Source: Minisyncoccota bacterium (GTDB lineage: Bacteria; Patescibacteriota; Minisyncoccia; JAHIHE01; JAGLIN01). Taken from it: a DNA stretch of 37,307 nt. Each line of letters begins with the position of its first letter. Position 1 is the first letter of the stretch. The position numbers and the translations under genes are program-made. The stretch is taken from contig JAQUYG010000007.1 of assembly GCA_028691985.1 (NCBI GenBank), positions 1 to 37,307 of the forward strand, read 5' to 3'. Below, piece by piece: positions 29,631 through 37,276 of this stretch. The notes under the pieces are model-generated. The model was not told the DNA's origin and made no database searches. It saw only the letters and a program-made list of their open reading frames with translations.

Positions 29631-30749
29631 ATGAAAAATCTTGCTCCAGTGACTATCAGTGTCATCAATTATAACGATCGAAAGTTCATATTCCAGGCCA
29701 TCGAGTCGGCGGTTAAGCAGACTTATGCCAACTTGGAAATTATCATAACCGACAATCTTTCTACTGACGGTACAAGAGAAGAGATTGAGACAAAAGTGGC
29801 AGGCTGGGAAGAAGAGAGAAGGCGGATTTCTGGAGATAGCGAAACTAACAATCCTAGCGTCATCTATGTCAAAAACGAGGAGAACGCCGGATTCGGTAGG
29901 CCTCATAATCAGGCGATCCGGGTCGGGAGGGGCGAGTTCTTCCTGCTGCTCAATTCTGATGCGCTCCTTCAGCCGAATTTCGTCGAGGAGGCAATCAAAG
30001 CTTTTGAGGATCCGCAGGTCGGTTCCGTACAGGCAAAACTTTTGCGTTATGATTTTGATAAGGGCGAGCTTTTTAAGGACATAGAAGATCCGAGTTTGAA
30101 TCGCATCGATACTGTCGGTTTCAGGGTTTATAAGAATCGTCGTATCGTTTGTATCGGACAGGGAAGTGCGGACAGAGGACAATTCGACAAAAAAATGGAA
30201 GTTTTCGGAGTAGATGGCGCGGTACCAACCTATCGCAAGACGGCTCTCGAGAGCATCAAGCTTCCGATCTGGGACAGGAAGGACAAAAAGAAGATGAATG
30301 AATATGAATATTTCGATGAGGATTTCTTTATGTATAAGGAAGATGTGGATTTGGCTTGGCGACTCAGGCTCGCCGGTTGGAAAGCGATTTATCTTCCGAC
30401 TGCGGTCGCATATCACGGACGCGGTTCCGGTGACAGTATGGCAAAGAATTATATCAAGATCATTCAGGAACGGAGAAAAATCGGTCTGCGCGCGAAATAT
30501 TTTTCTTTCCTCCACCAGCGCTTGATGCAGATCAAGGACGATTCTCCTTCGCTTCTCTTTACTAAACACTTTTTTCCTTTTATAATCAAAGAAATCGGAG
30601 CCTGGGGTTATATGGCCATATTCGAGAGATTTACATTCAAACTCATCAAGGATTTCCGTCGATTGGTGCCGGTTTTTGTGGAAAAAAGAAAGCTGGTTAA
30701 GGAGAGGACGAAAATAACTGACGCGGACATCGAAAAGTGGTTTGAATAG
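29631..30749 (+). CDS. Family 2 glycosyltransferase, rhamnosyltransferase-like
   Basis: At 372 residues, with a GT-A fold. The N-terminal strand Val-Thr-Ile-Ser-Val-Ile-Asn-Tyr (7-14) binds the nucleotide. Asn-Ser-Asp (108-110) is the metal-binding DxD equivalent, and Glu-Asp-Val-Asp-Leu-Ala-Trp-Arg (237-244) holds the catalytic base region. The layout resembles GT2 enzymes that use dTDP- or UDP-sugars in cell-surface polysaccharide synthesis. No membrane helices are obvious; it probably works at the inner face of the membrane. It follows the rml-like genes and precedes another GT2 and galU, consistent with an envelope glycan locus. No Shine-Dalgarno sequence is visible before the ATG. Confidence 0.87.
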   Translation: MKNLAPVTISVINYNDRKFIFQAIESAVKQTYANLEIIITDNLSTDGTREEIETKVAGWEEERRRISGDSETNNPSVIYVKNEENAGFGRPHNQAIRVGRGEFFLLLNSDALLQPNFVEEAIKAFEDPQVGSVQAKLLRYDFDKGELFKDIEDPSLNRIDTVGFRVYKNRRIVCIGQGSADRGQFDKKMEVFGVDGAVPTYRKTALESIKLPIWDRKDKKKMNEYEYFDEDFFMYKEDVDLAWRLRLAGWKAIYLPTAVAYHGRGSGDSMAKNYIKIIQERRKIGLRAKYFSFLHQRLMQIKDDSPSLLFTKHFFPFIIKEIGAWGYMAIFERFTFKLIKDFRRLVPVFVEKRKLVKERTKITDADIEKWFE

Positions 30750-30759
30750 GAAATACTCG

Positions 30760-30984
30760 TGTCATTCTGAGGTAATCCGAAGAATCCCGTTACTACATTT
30801 CACTGGGCAATATGATATGTTTTACTCGCATAGCAACTGGATCCTTCGGGGTACCTCAGGATGACAGATGTTCAGGGTGTCATTCTGAATGGAGCTCTTG
30901 CTTTTACAAGGACGCAGTGAAGAATCCCGTGAGAAAGCGCGATGAAACATAGCAACTGGATCCTTCGGGGTCCCTCAGGATGGC
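30760..30984. repeat. Two tandem copies of a dispersed repeat of about 105 bp
   Basis: Copy one (about 30760-30869) and copy two (about 30880-30984) both start GTCATTCTGA, contain GAAGAATCCCGT and end with ATAGCAACTGGATCCTTCGG and CCTCAGGATG. Start and end are inverted relatives of each other (GTCATTCTGAGG versus CCTCAGGATGAC). There are no coding frames. A related fragment is at about 33401-33440. Confidence 0.7.
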
Positions 30985-30997
30985 AAATGAAAACATT

Positions 30998-31045
30998 TAT
31001 TCCCCCTCACCCCAACCCTCTCCCGATGGGCGAGGGAGAAATACC
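30998..31045. repeat. CCCTCACC-type repeat fragment
   Basis: CCCCCTCACCCCAACCCTCT followed by CCCGATGGGCGAGGGAGAAA. This is the same family as the interior of the element at 17767-17897. Confidence 0.6.
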
Positions 31046-31085
31046 TCAAATCTCCGGAAAATAATAAAGTATTTAACCTATACTG

Positions 31086-31913
31086 ATGAAACTTTCAATT
31101 ATTGTTAATCACTACAGGACTCCCGAAGTTCTTCGGAATTGCCTCAACTCAGTCAAGGAAGATCTGAAGGATGTTGCTTTTGAGTGGGAGCTCATCGTGA
31201 CCGACAGCGCAACTATCGAGCAGACAGAACAAATGATGGCGGATGAATTTTCCGATGTGCTTTTTCTTCCTGCAAAAGAGAATATCGGTTTCGGTAAGTC
31301 GATCAATATCGCTTTGAAGAAGGCAAAGGGCGATTACCTTTTTATCATCAACGCTGATATCGTGATGGATGAGAAGGGGGTGATCGGAAAGATGTTGGAT
31401 TATATGATTGAACACAAGGAAGTCGGGATGCTGGGTCCAAAATTATGGAACATCAATAACACTTGGCAGCAGTCTTGCTTCCGCTTCTATACGCCGATGA
31501 CGGTTTTCTATCGCCGCACTTTTTTGGGCAAAACTTCTTTCGGTAAGAAGAATCTCGATTATTTTTTGATGAAAGATGTCTTAGATAAGGGCGAAATAAC
31601 TGAGCCGACCCCGGTAGATTGGTTGATGGGAAGTGCGATGATGATTCGCAAAAGCGATTTGGAGAAAGTGGGCGGATTTGACGAGAGATATTTTATGTAT
31701 TTCGAGGATGTGGACTGGGCGAGAAGATTTTGGGAGAATGGGCTTAAAGTGGTTTATTTCCCGAAGGTCACGATGTATCATCACCATTTTCAGTCGAGCA
31801 AGAAAAGCAGTTTATGGCAGTCGGCCTTCAATAAATATTCTAGGATTCATGTGCAAAGTGCGATCAAATATTTCAAGAAATTCGGGCTAAAGAAGGTGAA
31901 ATATGGGGTTTAA
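31086..31913 (+). CDS. Family 2 glycosyltransferase
   Basis: At 275 residues, with a GT-A fold. The N-terminal Leu-Ser-Ile-Ile-Val-Asn-His-Tyr (3-10), Asn-Ala-Asp (89-91, DxD equivalent), Asp-Trp-Leu-Met-Gly-Ser-Ala (178-184) and Glu-Asp-Val-Asp-Trp-Ala-Arg-Arg (207-214) are all in place. The Asp-Trp-Leu-Met-Gly and Glu-Asp-Val-Asp segments are typical of rhamnosyl- and related transferases of surface polysaccharides. It is similar in plan to the GT2 upstream but shorter at the C-terminus. A strong terminator follows. It probably transfers one sugar of the same glycan; donor and acceptor cannot be told. Confidence 0.87.
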   Translation: MKLSIIVNHYRTPEVLRNCLNSVKEDLKDVAFEWELIVTDSATIEQTEQMMADEFSDVLFLPAKENIGFGKSINIALKKAKGDYLFIINADIVMDEKGVIGKMLDYMIEHKEVGMLGPKLWNINNTWQQSCFRFYTPMTVFYRRTFLGKTSFGKKNLDYFLMKDVLDKGEITEPTPVDWLMGSAMMIRKSDLEKVGGFDERYFMYFEDVDWARRFWENGLKVVYFPKVTMYHHHFQSSKKSSLWQSAFNKYSRIHVQSAIKYFKKFGLKKVKYGV

Positions 31914-31939
31914 TTACTGTTTTTATGTTTGTGCTATAG

Positions 31940-31962
31940 AAACGCTCACTTGAGCGTTTTTT
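31940..31962 (+). terminator. Terminator of the second GT2 gene
   Basis: AAACGCTC (31940-31947) pairs with GAGCGTTT around ACTT. TTTT follows. Confidence 0.85.
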
Positions 31963-31983
31963 GATTTTATATATTTGTATCAC

Positions 31984-32089
31984 GGAGTAGCAGGTTTTAA
32001 CCTGCGCAGTTGTCCAATGCAGGAGAGCATCATTATTCGGATGTGATTTTGCGTTTGGGATAGTAGCGCGGGATAAATCCCGCTACTCC
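31984..32089. repeat. REPIN-like element, 106 bp (tandem copy 1)
   Basis: GGAGTAGCAGGTTTTAACCT begins it and GCGGGATAAATCCCGCTACT then CC ends it. The two arms are themselves hairpins, inverted relative to each other. The middle contains GCATCATTATTCGGATGT. Confidence 0.85.
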
Positions 32090-32115
32090 GCGAAAGATAT
32101 CGCCTTGTTATGGGT

Positions 32116-32222
32116 GGAGTAGCAGGTTTTAACCTGCGCAGTTGTCCAATGCAGGAGAGCATCATTATTCGGATGTTATCGGGCGTTTGGGATAGCAGGC
32201 GCAGGTTGGAATCCGCTACTCC
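32116..32222. repeat. REPIN-like element, 107 bp (tandem copy 2)
   Basis: The first 60 or so bases are identical to the element 26 bases to the left. The right arm (GCAGGTTGGAATCCGCTACT then CC) differs. Confidence 0.85.
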
Positions 32223-32354
32223 GTGATATATGCGGTTTTGTCGGTGTTAGGTTTTTTGCCCTTGCGTAAACTTTTGTTCGCATTATAATTGAGGAAGAAA
32301 GATATGATGATATCTTATCGTTTTTTGTAACTCAAATTTCTAACCATAAAAGAG

Positions 32355-33221
32355 ATGATGAAAATTAAGAAAGCCATAATCCCGGTGGCAGGTTTCGGAA
32401 CCAGGTTTTTGCCGGCAACTAAGGCTCAACCGAAGGAAATGTTACCGATCGTTGATAAGCCCATAATCCAATATCTGGTCGAAGAGGCCGTGGCGGCGGG
32501 AATCGAAGAGATTATATTTATAACCGGTCGTGGAAAAAGAGCGATCGAGGATCATTTCGACAATTCTTTTGAGTTAGAGCATAATTTGGTGGAAAAGAAC
32601 AAGTTAGATAAGTTACAAGCGATTTACAAAATTTCCAATATGGCCAAATTTACCTTTGTCCGTCAGCCGAAGCCGCTCGGGGATGGGGAGGCTCTTCTGA
32701 GGGCTAAGCACCTGATTGGAGATGAACCTGTGGCGGTGCTTTTCGGAGATGATATTGTTGATTCAGAGAAACCTTGCATCGGGCAACTTATTGATGTTTT
32801 TTATAAATATGAAAGTCCCATTTTGGCTTTGATGCGCGTTCCCAAAGAGGAAGTTTCCAGCTTTGGAGTCGTGGACGGGGTTAAAGTAAATGGGCGGATA
32901 TATGAAATCAAGAATTTGGTGGAAAAACCGAAGGTGGAAGAGGCTCCTTCTGATTTGATTATTGTTGGAAAATATGTGATTACGCCAGCGGTTTTTGATG
33001 AATTGGAAAAGGTTGTTCCTGGGAAAGACGGAGAAATCCGCTTAGCGGACGCATTCTCTAATATGCTTGGCAAAAAGGCTTTTTATGGTTACGAATTTGA
33101 AGGCAAACGATATGATTGTGGAAGCAAATTGGGATTTTTGGAAGCGACAGTTAATTATGCCCTGAAACACCCGGAAGTTAAAGATGCTTTCAGAGCGTTT
33201 TTAAAGGAAAAGAATCTTTAG
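32355..33221 (+). CDS. galU: UTP-glucose-1-phosphate uridylyltransferase (GalU)
   Basis: At 288 residues, full length. Gly13-Phe-Gly-Thr-Arg-Phe-Leu-Pro-Ala-Thr-Lys (13-23) and Pro-Lys-Glu-Met-Leu-Pro (26-31) form the nucleotide- and phosphate-binding loop. Phe-Gly-Asp-Asp (about 135-138) binds metal, and Val-Glu-Lys-Pro follows in the sugar-binding part. It makes UDP-glucose from UTP and glucose-1-phosphate in the cytoplasm, feeding glycan synthesis. Its intact signature loop contrasts with the altered one in the RmlC-RmlA fusion. The start is one of two adjacent ATGs after AAAAGAG. Confidence 0.95.
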   Translation: MMKIKKAIIPVAGFGTRFLPATKAQPKEMLPIVDKPIIQYLVEEAVAAGIEEIIFITGRGKRAIEDHFDNSFELEHNLVEKNKLDKLQAIYKISNMAKFTFVRQPKPLGDGEALLRAKHLIGDEPVAVLFGDDIVDSEKPCIGQLIDVFYKYESPILALMRVPKEEVSSFGVVDGVKVNGRIYEIKNLVEKPKVEEAPSDLIIVGKYVITPAVFDELEKVVPGKDGEIRLADAFSNMLGKKAFYGYEFEGKRYDCGSKLGFLEATVNYALKHPEVKDAFRAFLKEKNL

Positions 33222-33238
33222 TAATCGGGGTATTTAAT

Positions 33239-33280
33239 GGAGTAGTGCGATTTATCGCGCGCATTTGTCCGATATGATGT
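33239..33280. repeat. REPIN half-element
   Basis: GGAGTAGTGCGATTTATCGC followed by GCGCATTTGTCCGATATGAT. Only one arm and part of the middle are present. Confidence 0.6.
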
Positions 33281-33314
33281 GATTGTTATTGCGGGCGGAG
33301 TGAAATGGAATGCA

Positions 33315-33475
33315 GTAATCTTGACTCTCGGATTCCTGTTTGCTCGGGAGTGACAAATGGGATGTAGATTTTGGTTCGGAGATTGAAATAACAAGCGTAG
33401 TGTCATCCTGAGCAAAGCGAGGGGTCCTGCTCTTTATCTCAAAATATTTTCTCATGGTATTCTTACAAGAATGAC
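33315..33475. repeat. Fragments of the GTCAT-type dispersed repeat
   Basis: ACTCTCGGATTCCTGTTTGC..GGGAGTGACA and GTGTCATCCTGAGCAAAGCG with GGGGTCCTGC. These relate to the repeats at 30760-30984 and 3366-3475. No gene lies here. Confidence 0.5.
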
Positions 33476-33522
33476 AGAGAAGTTTGCGGTGACATAGTAT
33501 AAATATTTATTTTGATATTGAT

Positions 33523-34623
33523 ATGAAGATAGCTTTTTATGCCAATGAAATCGCTAAGGAAGGTGGTTTTGGTGTAAAAACATACTCACTTGAGATTATA
33601 AAAAGTTTGTTAGAAATTGACAAAGATAACGAATATGTGTTGTATTCCGATAAAGATATCGCGGGAAAGATTTTATCGGAGCGAGTGAGGTATGAAGTAA
33701 GAAAGCCCAAGAGATTCTGGGCTTTTTCAGTTTTTGCCAAAGAAGTGTGTAGTGACAAGCCGGATGTCATTTTTATGCCGATTCAGACTTTTCCATTTTT
33801 TGGTAGAAATCACCCCAAAACCGTTGTGACCGTCCATGATTTGGCTTTTCTTCTTTTTCCTCGGCATTTTACCTTTTTTCGGCGAAAAATGCTTGAATTT
33901 CACACGAGGAGAGCAGTCAGACTCTCGGATAAAATAATTGTCCCTTCCGAAGCGACAAAAAGGGATATAATTCACTTTTATGGCGTAAAGGAGAATAAAA
34001 TAGTCGTAGTTTATCACGGTTTTTCGCAAAATCTTTTGGAAACTAAAAAAAATCGAGACGAGAGTGTATTAAAAATAACTGGTCATAATCCATATGTTTT
34101 GTTTGTCGGATCTATCCAACCGAGAAAAAATATCGTCAGTTTGGTCAGGGCTTTTGAAATTATGAAGAAAAATGGCGATAATGCTGATTTAAAACTGGTT
34201 TTGTGCGGTGGAAAGGGCTGGCTTTATGAGGATATTTATAAAGAGATTGCTGAAAGCCCTTGTAGTAAAGACATTCTTTTTACCGGAAGCGTAAAAGGCG
34301 ACCTTTTGGCGGCTTTTTATCGAAATGCTTTGTTTTTTGTTATGCCTTCACTTTATGAGGGCTTCGGTCTTCCGGTTCTGGAAGCTATGAGTTTCGGTCT
34401 TCCGGTCATTTGCAGTAATAATTCCTCGTTGGGAGAGGTTGCGGGTGATGCGGCCCTCCTTATCGACCCATATAGGATATCCGATATTGGGGAAAAGATG
34501 GGGATACTCGCTGCGGATAAGGAGCTGCGCGTGCAACTTTCCGCGAAAAGTTTGGAAAGGGCAAAGGATCTTAGCTGGAAAAAGGCCGCAAGGGAGACTT
34601 TAAAGGTGCTGGGAAATTTATAG
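33523..34623 (+). CDS. Family 4 (GT-B) glycosyltransferase
   Basis: At 366 residues with two Rossmann-like domains. The N-terminal domain has a Gly-Gly-Phe-Gly-Val loop (14-18) for the acceptor side and Val-His-Asp-Leu-Ala (104-108). The C-terminal domain has Leu-Phe-Val-Gly-Ser-Ile-Gln-Pro-Arg-Lys-Asn (193-203) and the retaining E-x7-E motif Glu279-Gly-Phe-Gly-Leu-Pro-Val-Leu-Glu287. It resembles mannosyl- and rhamnosyl-type GT4 enzymes of surface polysaccharide loci. As the last enzyme of the glycan region it probably adds one residue to a lipid-linked glycan. No Shine-Dalgarno sequence is visible. Confidence 0.9.
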   Translation: MKIAFYANEIAKEGGFGVKTYSLEIIKSLLEIDKDNEYVLYSDKDIAGKILSERVRYEVRKPKRFWAFSVFAKEVCSDKPDVIFMPIQTFPFFGRNHPKTVVTVHDLAFLLFPRHFTFFRRKMLEFHTRRAVRLSDKIIVPSEATKRDIIHFYGVKENKIVVVYHGFSQNLLETKKNRDESVLKITGHNPYVLFVGSIQPRKNIVSLVRAFEIMKKNGDNADLKLVLCGGKGWLYEDIYKEIAESPCSKDILFTGSVKGDLLAAFYRNALFFVMPSLYEGFGLPVLEAMSFGLPVICSNNSSLGEVAGDAALLIDPYRISDIGEKMGILAADKELRVQLSAKSLERAKDLSWKKAARETLKVLGNL

Positions 34624-34668
34624 CATGACGGGAATATGACAAAGTAAGGCGCTGATAATCTATATCTC

Positions 34669-34705
34669 GGAGTGGTAGATTTTAATCTATATCGGTGTCC
34701 CAAGC
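34669..34705. repeat. REPIN half-element, degenerate
   Basis: GGAGTGGTAGATTTTAATCT, then ATCGGTGTCCCAAGC. Compensating changes keep the arm palindromic. Confidence 0.6.
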
Positions 34706-34726
34706 CGATAAAACCTTATATGCAAC

Positions 34727-34833
34727 GGAGTAGCAGACTTTAGTCTGCGTTGCTATCCCACGCACAAAATAACATCTGAATAATAGCGTTTCTTCCGCAT
34801 TGGACAACCATGCAGGTTAAAACCTGCTACTCC
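34727..34833. repeat. REPIN-like element, 107 bp
   Basis: The left arm is GGAGTAGCAGACTTTAGTCT, the middle ATAACATCTGAATAATAGCG, and the right arm GCAGGTTAAAACCTGCTACT with CC. It is in the opposite orientation to the tandem pair at 31984-32222. Confidence 0.85.
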
Positions 34834-34892
34834 ACATACAAAATCCGCGCAGAATAAATTCTACAACCTCAAACTTTAGCTGATTCACTTTT

Positions 34893-34920
34893 AACAAGTC
34901 CGCCGTGCTTGTCTTTTTTT
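34893..34920 (+). terminator. Weak terminator-like hairpin
   Basis: ACAAG (34894-34898) pairs with CTTGT (34908-34912), and a run of seven T follows after one base. It could end transcription from the GT4 gene. Confidence 0.4.
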
Positions 34921-35069
34921 GCTTTTTAGTTTATTATATGCTCATCTGTCGATAAATATTCGGCTTGTTCTATTTGGCTTTTTAAAGGTAAAAATCGCCA
35001 TATCGGATATCCGATGCACCAACTGTAACATTTCTTTTGCTTCTTCGTCTTAATAAGTGTAGGCAAATT

Positions 35070-35630
35070 ATGATATCTGGAGAAAAAACAATTTTAGAAC
35101 GGGTCCAGAGAGGAGACGCAGAGGCTTTCGAGCAGATTTATAACTCTTATGTCTCCAAAATGTTTCGCTTTGCCTTTTTGAAAATAGGAGACAAAGAGAC
35201 GGCCGAGGACATTGCTTCAGAAACTTTTATGAAGTTTTGGTTTTATGCCCAGAAGAATAAAATCAATGGTGAGACGGCAGAGCCGATGCTCTACAAGATT
35301 GCCAGGAACCTTATCATAGACTTCTATAGAAAGAAGGAATTGGTCACAACCTACATTGACGAAGATATAATGGATACAGTCCCAGATGTAAAATCCGATT
35401 TCCTGAGCAGGATGATCAATCAAGAAGAAGTCGAGGAAATGATGCTGGTGCTTAAGGAGCTTAAGGATGAATATCAGGAAATAATAATTTTGCGGTTTGT
35501 TGAAGAGATGAGCATTGAAGAAGTGGTGGAAATCACAGGCAAGAGCTCCGGATCAGTGAGAGTTCTTTCTCACAGAGCACTCAAATCATTGGAAAGGGTT
35601 ATGAGGCTCAGGGAGAATAAAATAGTCTAA
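35070..35630 (+). CDS. ECF-type RNA polymerase sigma factor
   Basis: About 186 residues from ATG 35070; a TTG at 35037 would add 11 residues but has no ribosome-binding site. Region 2 has Asp-Ala-Glu-Ala-Phe-Glu-Gln-Ile-Tyr...Asp-Ile-Ala-Ser-Glu-Thr-Phe with Lys-Phe-Trp. Region 4 has Tyr-Gln-Glu-Ile-Ile-Ile-Leu-Arg-Phe-Val-Glu-Glu-Met-Ser-Ile-Glu-Glu-Val and the recognition helix Ser-Ser-Gly-Ser-Val-Arg-Val-Leu-Ser-His-Arg-Ala. Regions 1 and 3 are absent, as usual for ECF sigma factors. It lies 178 bases upstream of a membrane protein of the DUF5667 type, the usual partner position for its regulator. Confidence 0.9.
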   Translation: MISGEKTILERVQRGDAEAFEQIYNSYVSKMFRFAFLKIGDKETAEDIASETFMKFWFYAQKNKINGETAEPMLYKIARNLIIDFYRKKELVTTYIDEDIMDTVPDVKSDFLSRMINQEEVEEMMLVLKELKDEYQEIIILRFVEEMSIEEVVEITGKSSGSVRVLSHRALKSLERVMRLRENKIV

Positions 35631-35697
35631 TAATGGAAGACAGATGACACAGGTGGCAATGAAGAGTGGATTTTGTCGATAAAGCTTTATGCATCCC

Positions 35698-35736
35698 GGA
35701 GTAGCAGGTTTCAACCTGCGCTGCTATCCCAAGTAG
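35698..35736. repeat. REPIN half-element between sigma and its partner
   Basis: GGAGTAGCAGGTTTCAACCT, then GCGCTGCTATCCCAAGTAGG. If transcribed with the sigma gene it would place a hairpin in the intercistronic RNA. Confidence 0.65.
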
Positions 35737-35808
35737 GAGGAACTGCCTCAGACAATTACTCAAACAAACAATGAAATATAAAATCTAGGATAATTCAAAT
35801 TTTCAAAT

Positions 35809-36972
35809 ATGCAGGAAGATATCATTTACAAATTAAAAGCATTGCAGTCAGTCGAGCCGGAGGGCAAGTGGGTGGCTGAGACAGAAAGGAAGCTTATGAG
35901 GAAAGCCTCCGTTTTTGGCGTGAAAAATGATATTCTCTTGAGTTCAAACGATATTTTTGCGAGAAAGACTAAAACTAACATTTTCAGCTTCTTCCCGAAT
36001 CGTGTTGCAGTTTCTTTTGCTTCGCTTGCCATCGTGTTTACTGGGGGAGTTTTGACAGTCGGGGCTTCTCAATCAAGTCTTCCTGGAGAAACGCTATATT
36101 CGGTCAAAAAGGCTGGTGAGCAGGTTGCTTTGGCGGTTGCTTCCGAACAGGACAAGCCTAAAGTAGAAATTCAGCAGGCAGGCAAAAGATTAGAAGAGCT
36201 TGTTCAAATAAGCCAAAAATCTTCTGATACGGAACAGCACAAGAAGGTGGAACAGTTGGTGACGGATTTTGAGGCGAAAGTAAACAGCGCGAATGAACGT
36301 TTAGTCCAGCTCAGCCAATCTGGAGGTGCGGAAAAAACTAAAATCGTTGATGCTGCTAAAGTCGTAAATTCGCAAAGTGAAAAATATTCCGAAGTTCTGG
36401 AGAAAACGAATGCCAGTTTGCCGGAAGTTGTTAAAGAAAAGGTTGCTGAAAAGGTTGAAAGTGCGGCAAAAACTACTCAGAAAACAAATTTAGAGGCCCT
36501 TTTGGTTATAGTTGAAAGTTCAGATAATCAGATTGACGAGGAAACGACTGCCAAGATTCAGAAAAAAGTTGATGGTATCGAGGTGAAAGTAAAGGCGCTT
36601 GAAGAAAAAGAAGCGGCTGCAGTGGTTGCGGCAAATTGCGCTGAAGGCAATGGCCAGTCAATTGTGACGAGTGTGATCAACGGAATGGCAAGCAGCGAGA
36701 GCGCAACTATCACTGTTGAAGCGAAAGTGGAGCTGGAAAAAACTAAGGAAAGTATGAAGAATAATAACTTAGCCGATACTTTGAAAGGCGTGGCTACTGT
36801 CGAAGAAATGACAGAAGCGGCGGAAAATGCTTCAGCGGAACAAGATTTGGAAAATACTGGATCAGCTGAAGGTTCTTCCTCTTCCATAGCTAAAGAGGGT
36901 AATAATGATGAAACTGAAAATGTTGATCAAGATAATCCGAGTATCATTGACGGTTCTGCTTGGCTGGAGTAG
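35809..36972 (+). CDS. Membrane protein with DUF5667-like domain, probable sigma-factor partner
   Basis: At 387 residues. The cytoplasmic N-terminus (1-63) could contact the sigma factor encoded just upstream. One membrane helix spans about 66-86. Then comes Ser-Leu-Pro-Gly-Glu-Thr-Leu-Tyr-Ser-Val-Lys-Lys (90-101), the hallmark of DUF5667 domains. A long helical, probably coiled-coil, extracytoplasmic region rich in Glu, Lys and Ala follows. The C-terminus is acidic and Ser/Asn-rich. No zinc-binding anti-sigma motif (His-x3-Cys-x2-Cys) is seen. Regulation of the sigma factor in response to envelope state is inferred from gene order. No Shine-Dalgarno sequence is visible. Confidence 0.78.
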   Translation: MQEDIIYKLKALQSVEPEGKWVAETERKLMRKASVFGVKNDILLSSNDIFARKTKTNIFSFFPNRVAVSFASLAIVFTGGVLTVGASQSSLPGETLYSVKKAGEQVALAVASEQDKPKVEIQQAGKRLEELVQISQKSSDTEQHKKVEQLVTDFEAKVNSANERLVQLSQSGGAEKTKIVDAAKVVNSQSEKYSEVLEKTNASLPEVVKEKVAEKVESAAKTTQKTNLEALLVIVESSDNQIDEETTAKIQKKVDGIEVKVKALEEKEAAAVVAANCAEGNGQSIVTSVINGMASSESATITVEAKVELEKTKESMKNNNLADTLKGVATVEEMTEAAENASAEQDLENTGSAEGSSSSIAKEGNNDETENVDQDNPSIIDGSAWLE

Positions 36973-37088
36973 AATTAAAAGGTTATTTTGTTTTTTTGAA
37001 AATTGTCCGTAAAGACATAAAACTAGGCGTTATTCCGGATTTATTTCAGGATCTGTAGGGTAATTATTTTATTTCAACCTTTAACAGA

Positions 37089-37112
37089 TTCCGAAACAAG
37101 TTCGGAATGGCG
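37089..37112. repeat. Short inverted repeat
   Basis: ATTCCGAA and TTCGGAAT around ACAAG. It resembles the GATTCCGAGTC..GGAATGAC repeat fragments elsewhere in the window. Confidence 0.4.
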
Positions 37113-37149
37113 AAGCGAGCGATAGGTTTCAGTCCGCGATATATTTCTC

Positions 37150-37256
37150 GGAGTAGCAGGTTTCAACCTGCGTTGTTACCCCAAACGCAAGATAACATCT
37201 GAATAATAACGCTTTTTCCACATCGGACAACCACGCAGACTAAAGTCTGCTACTCC
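37150..37256. repeat. REPIN-like element, 107 bp
   Basis: GGAGTAGCAGGTTTCAACCT begins it, and GCAGACTAAAGTCTGCTACT with CC ends it. The middle is ATAACATCTGAATAATAACG. It is nearly the same as the element at 34727-34833. Confidence 0.85.
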
Positions 37257-37276
37257 ACCCGCAATAAACACATCTC

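Noticed and set aside
29616-30569. A 317-codon minus-strand frame
   Set aside because: It lies wholly antisense to the GT2 gene at 29631-30749, which has clear family motifs. It has no ribosome-binding site or domain.
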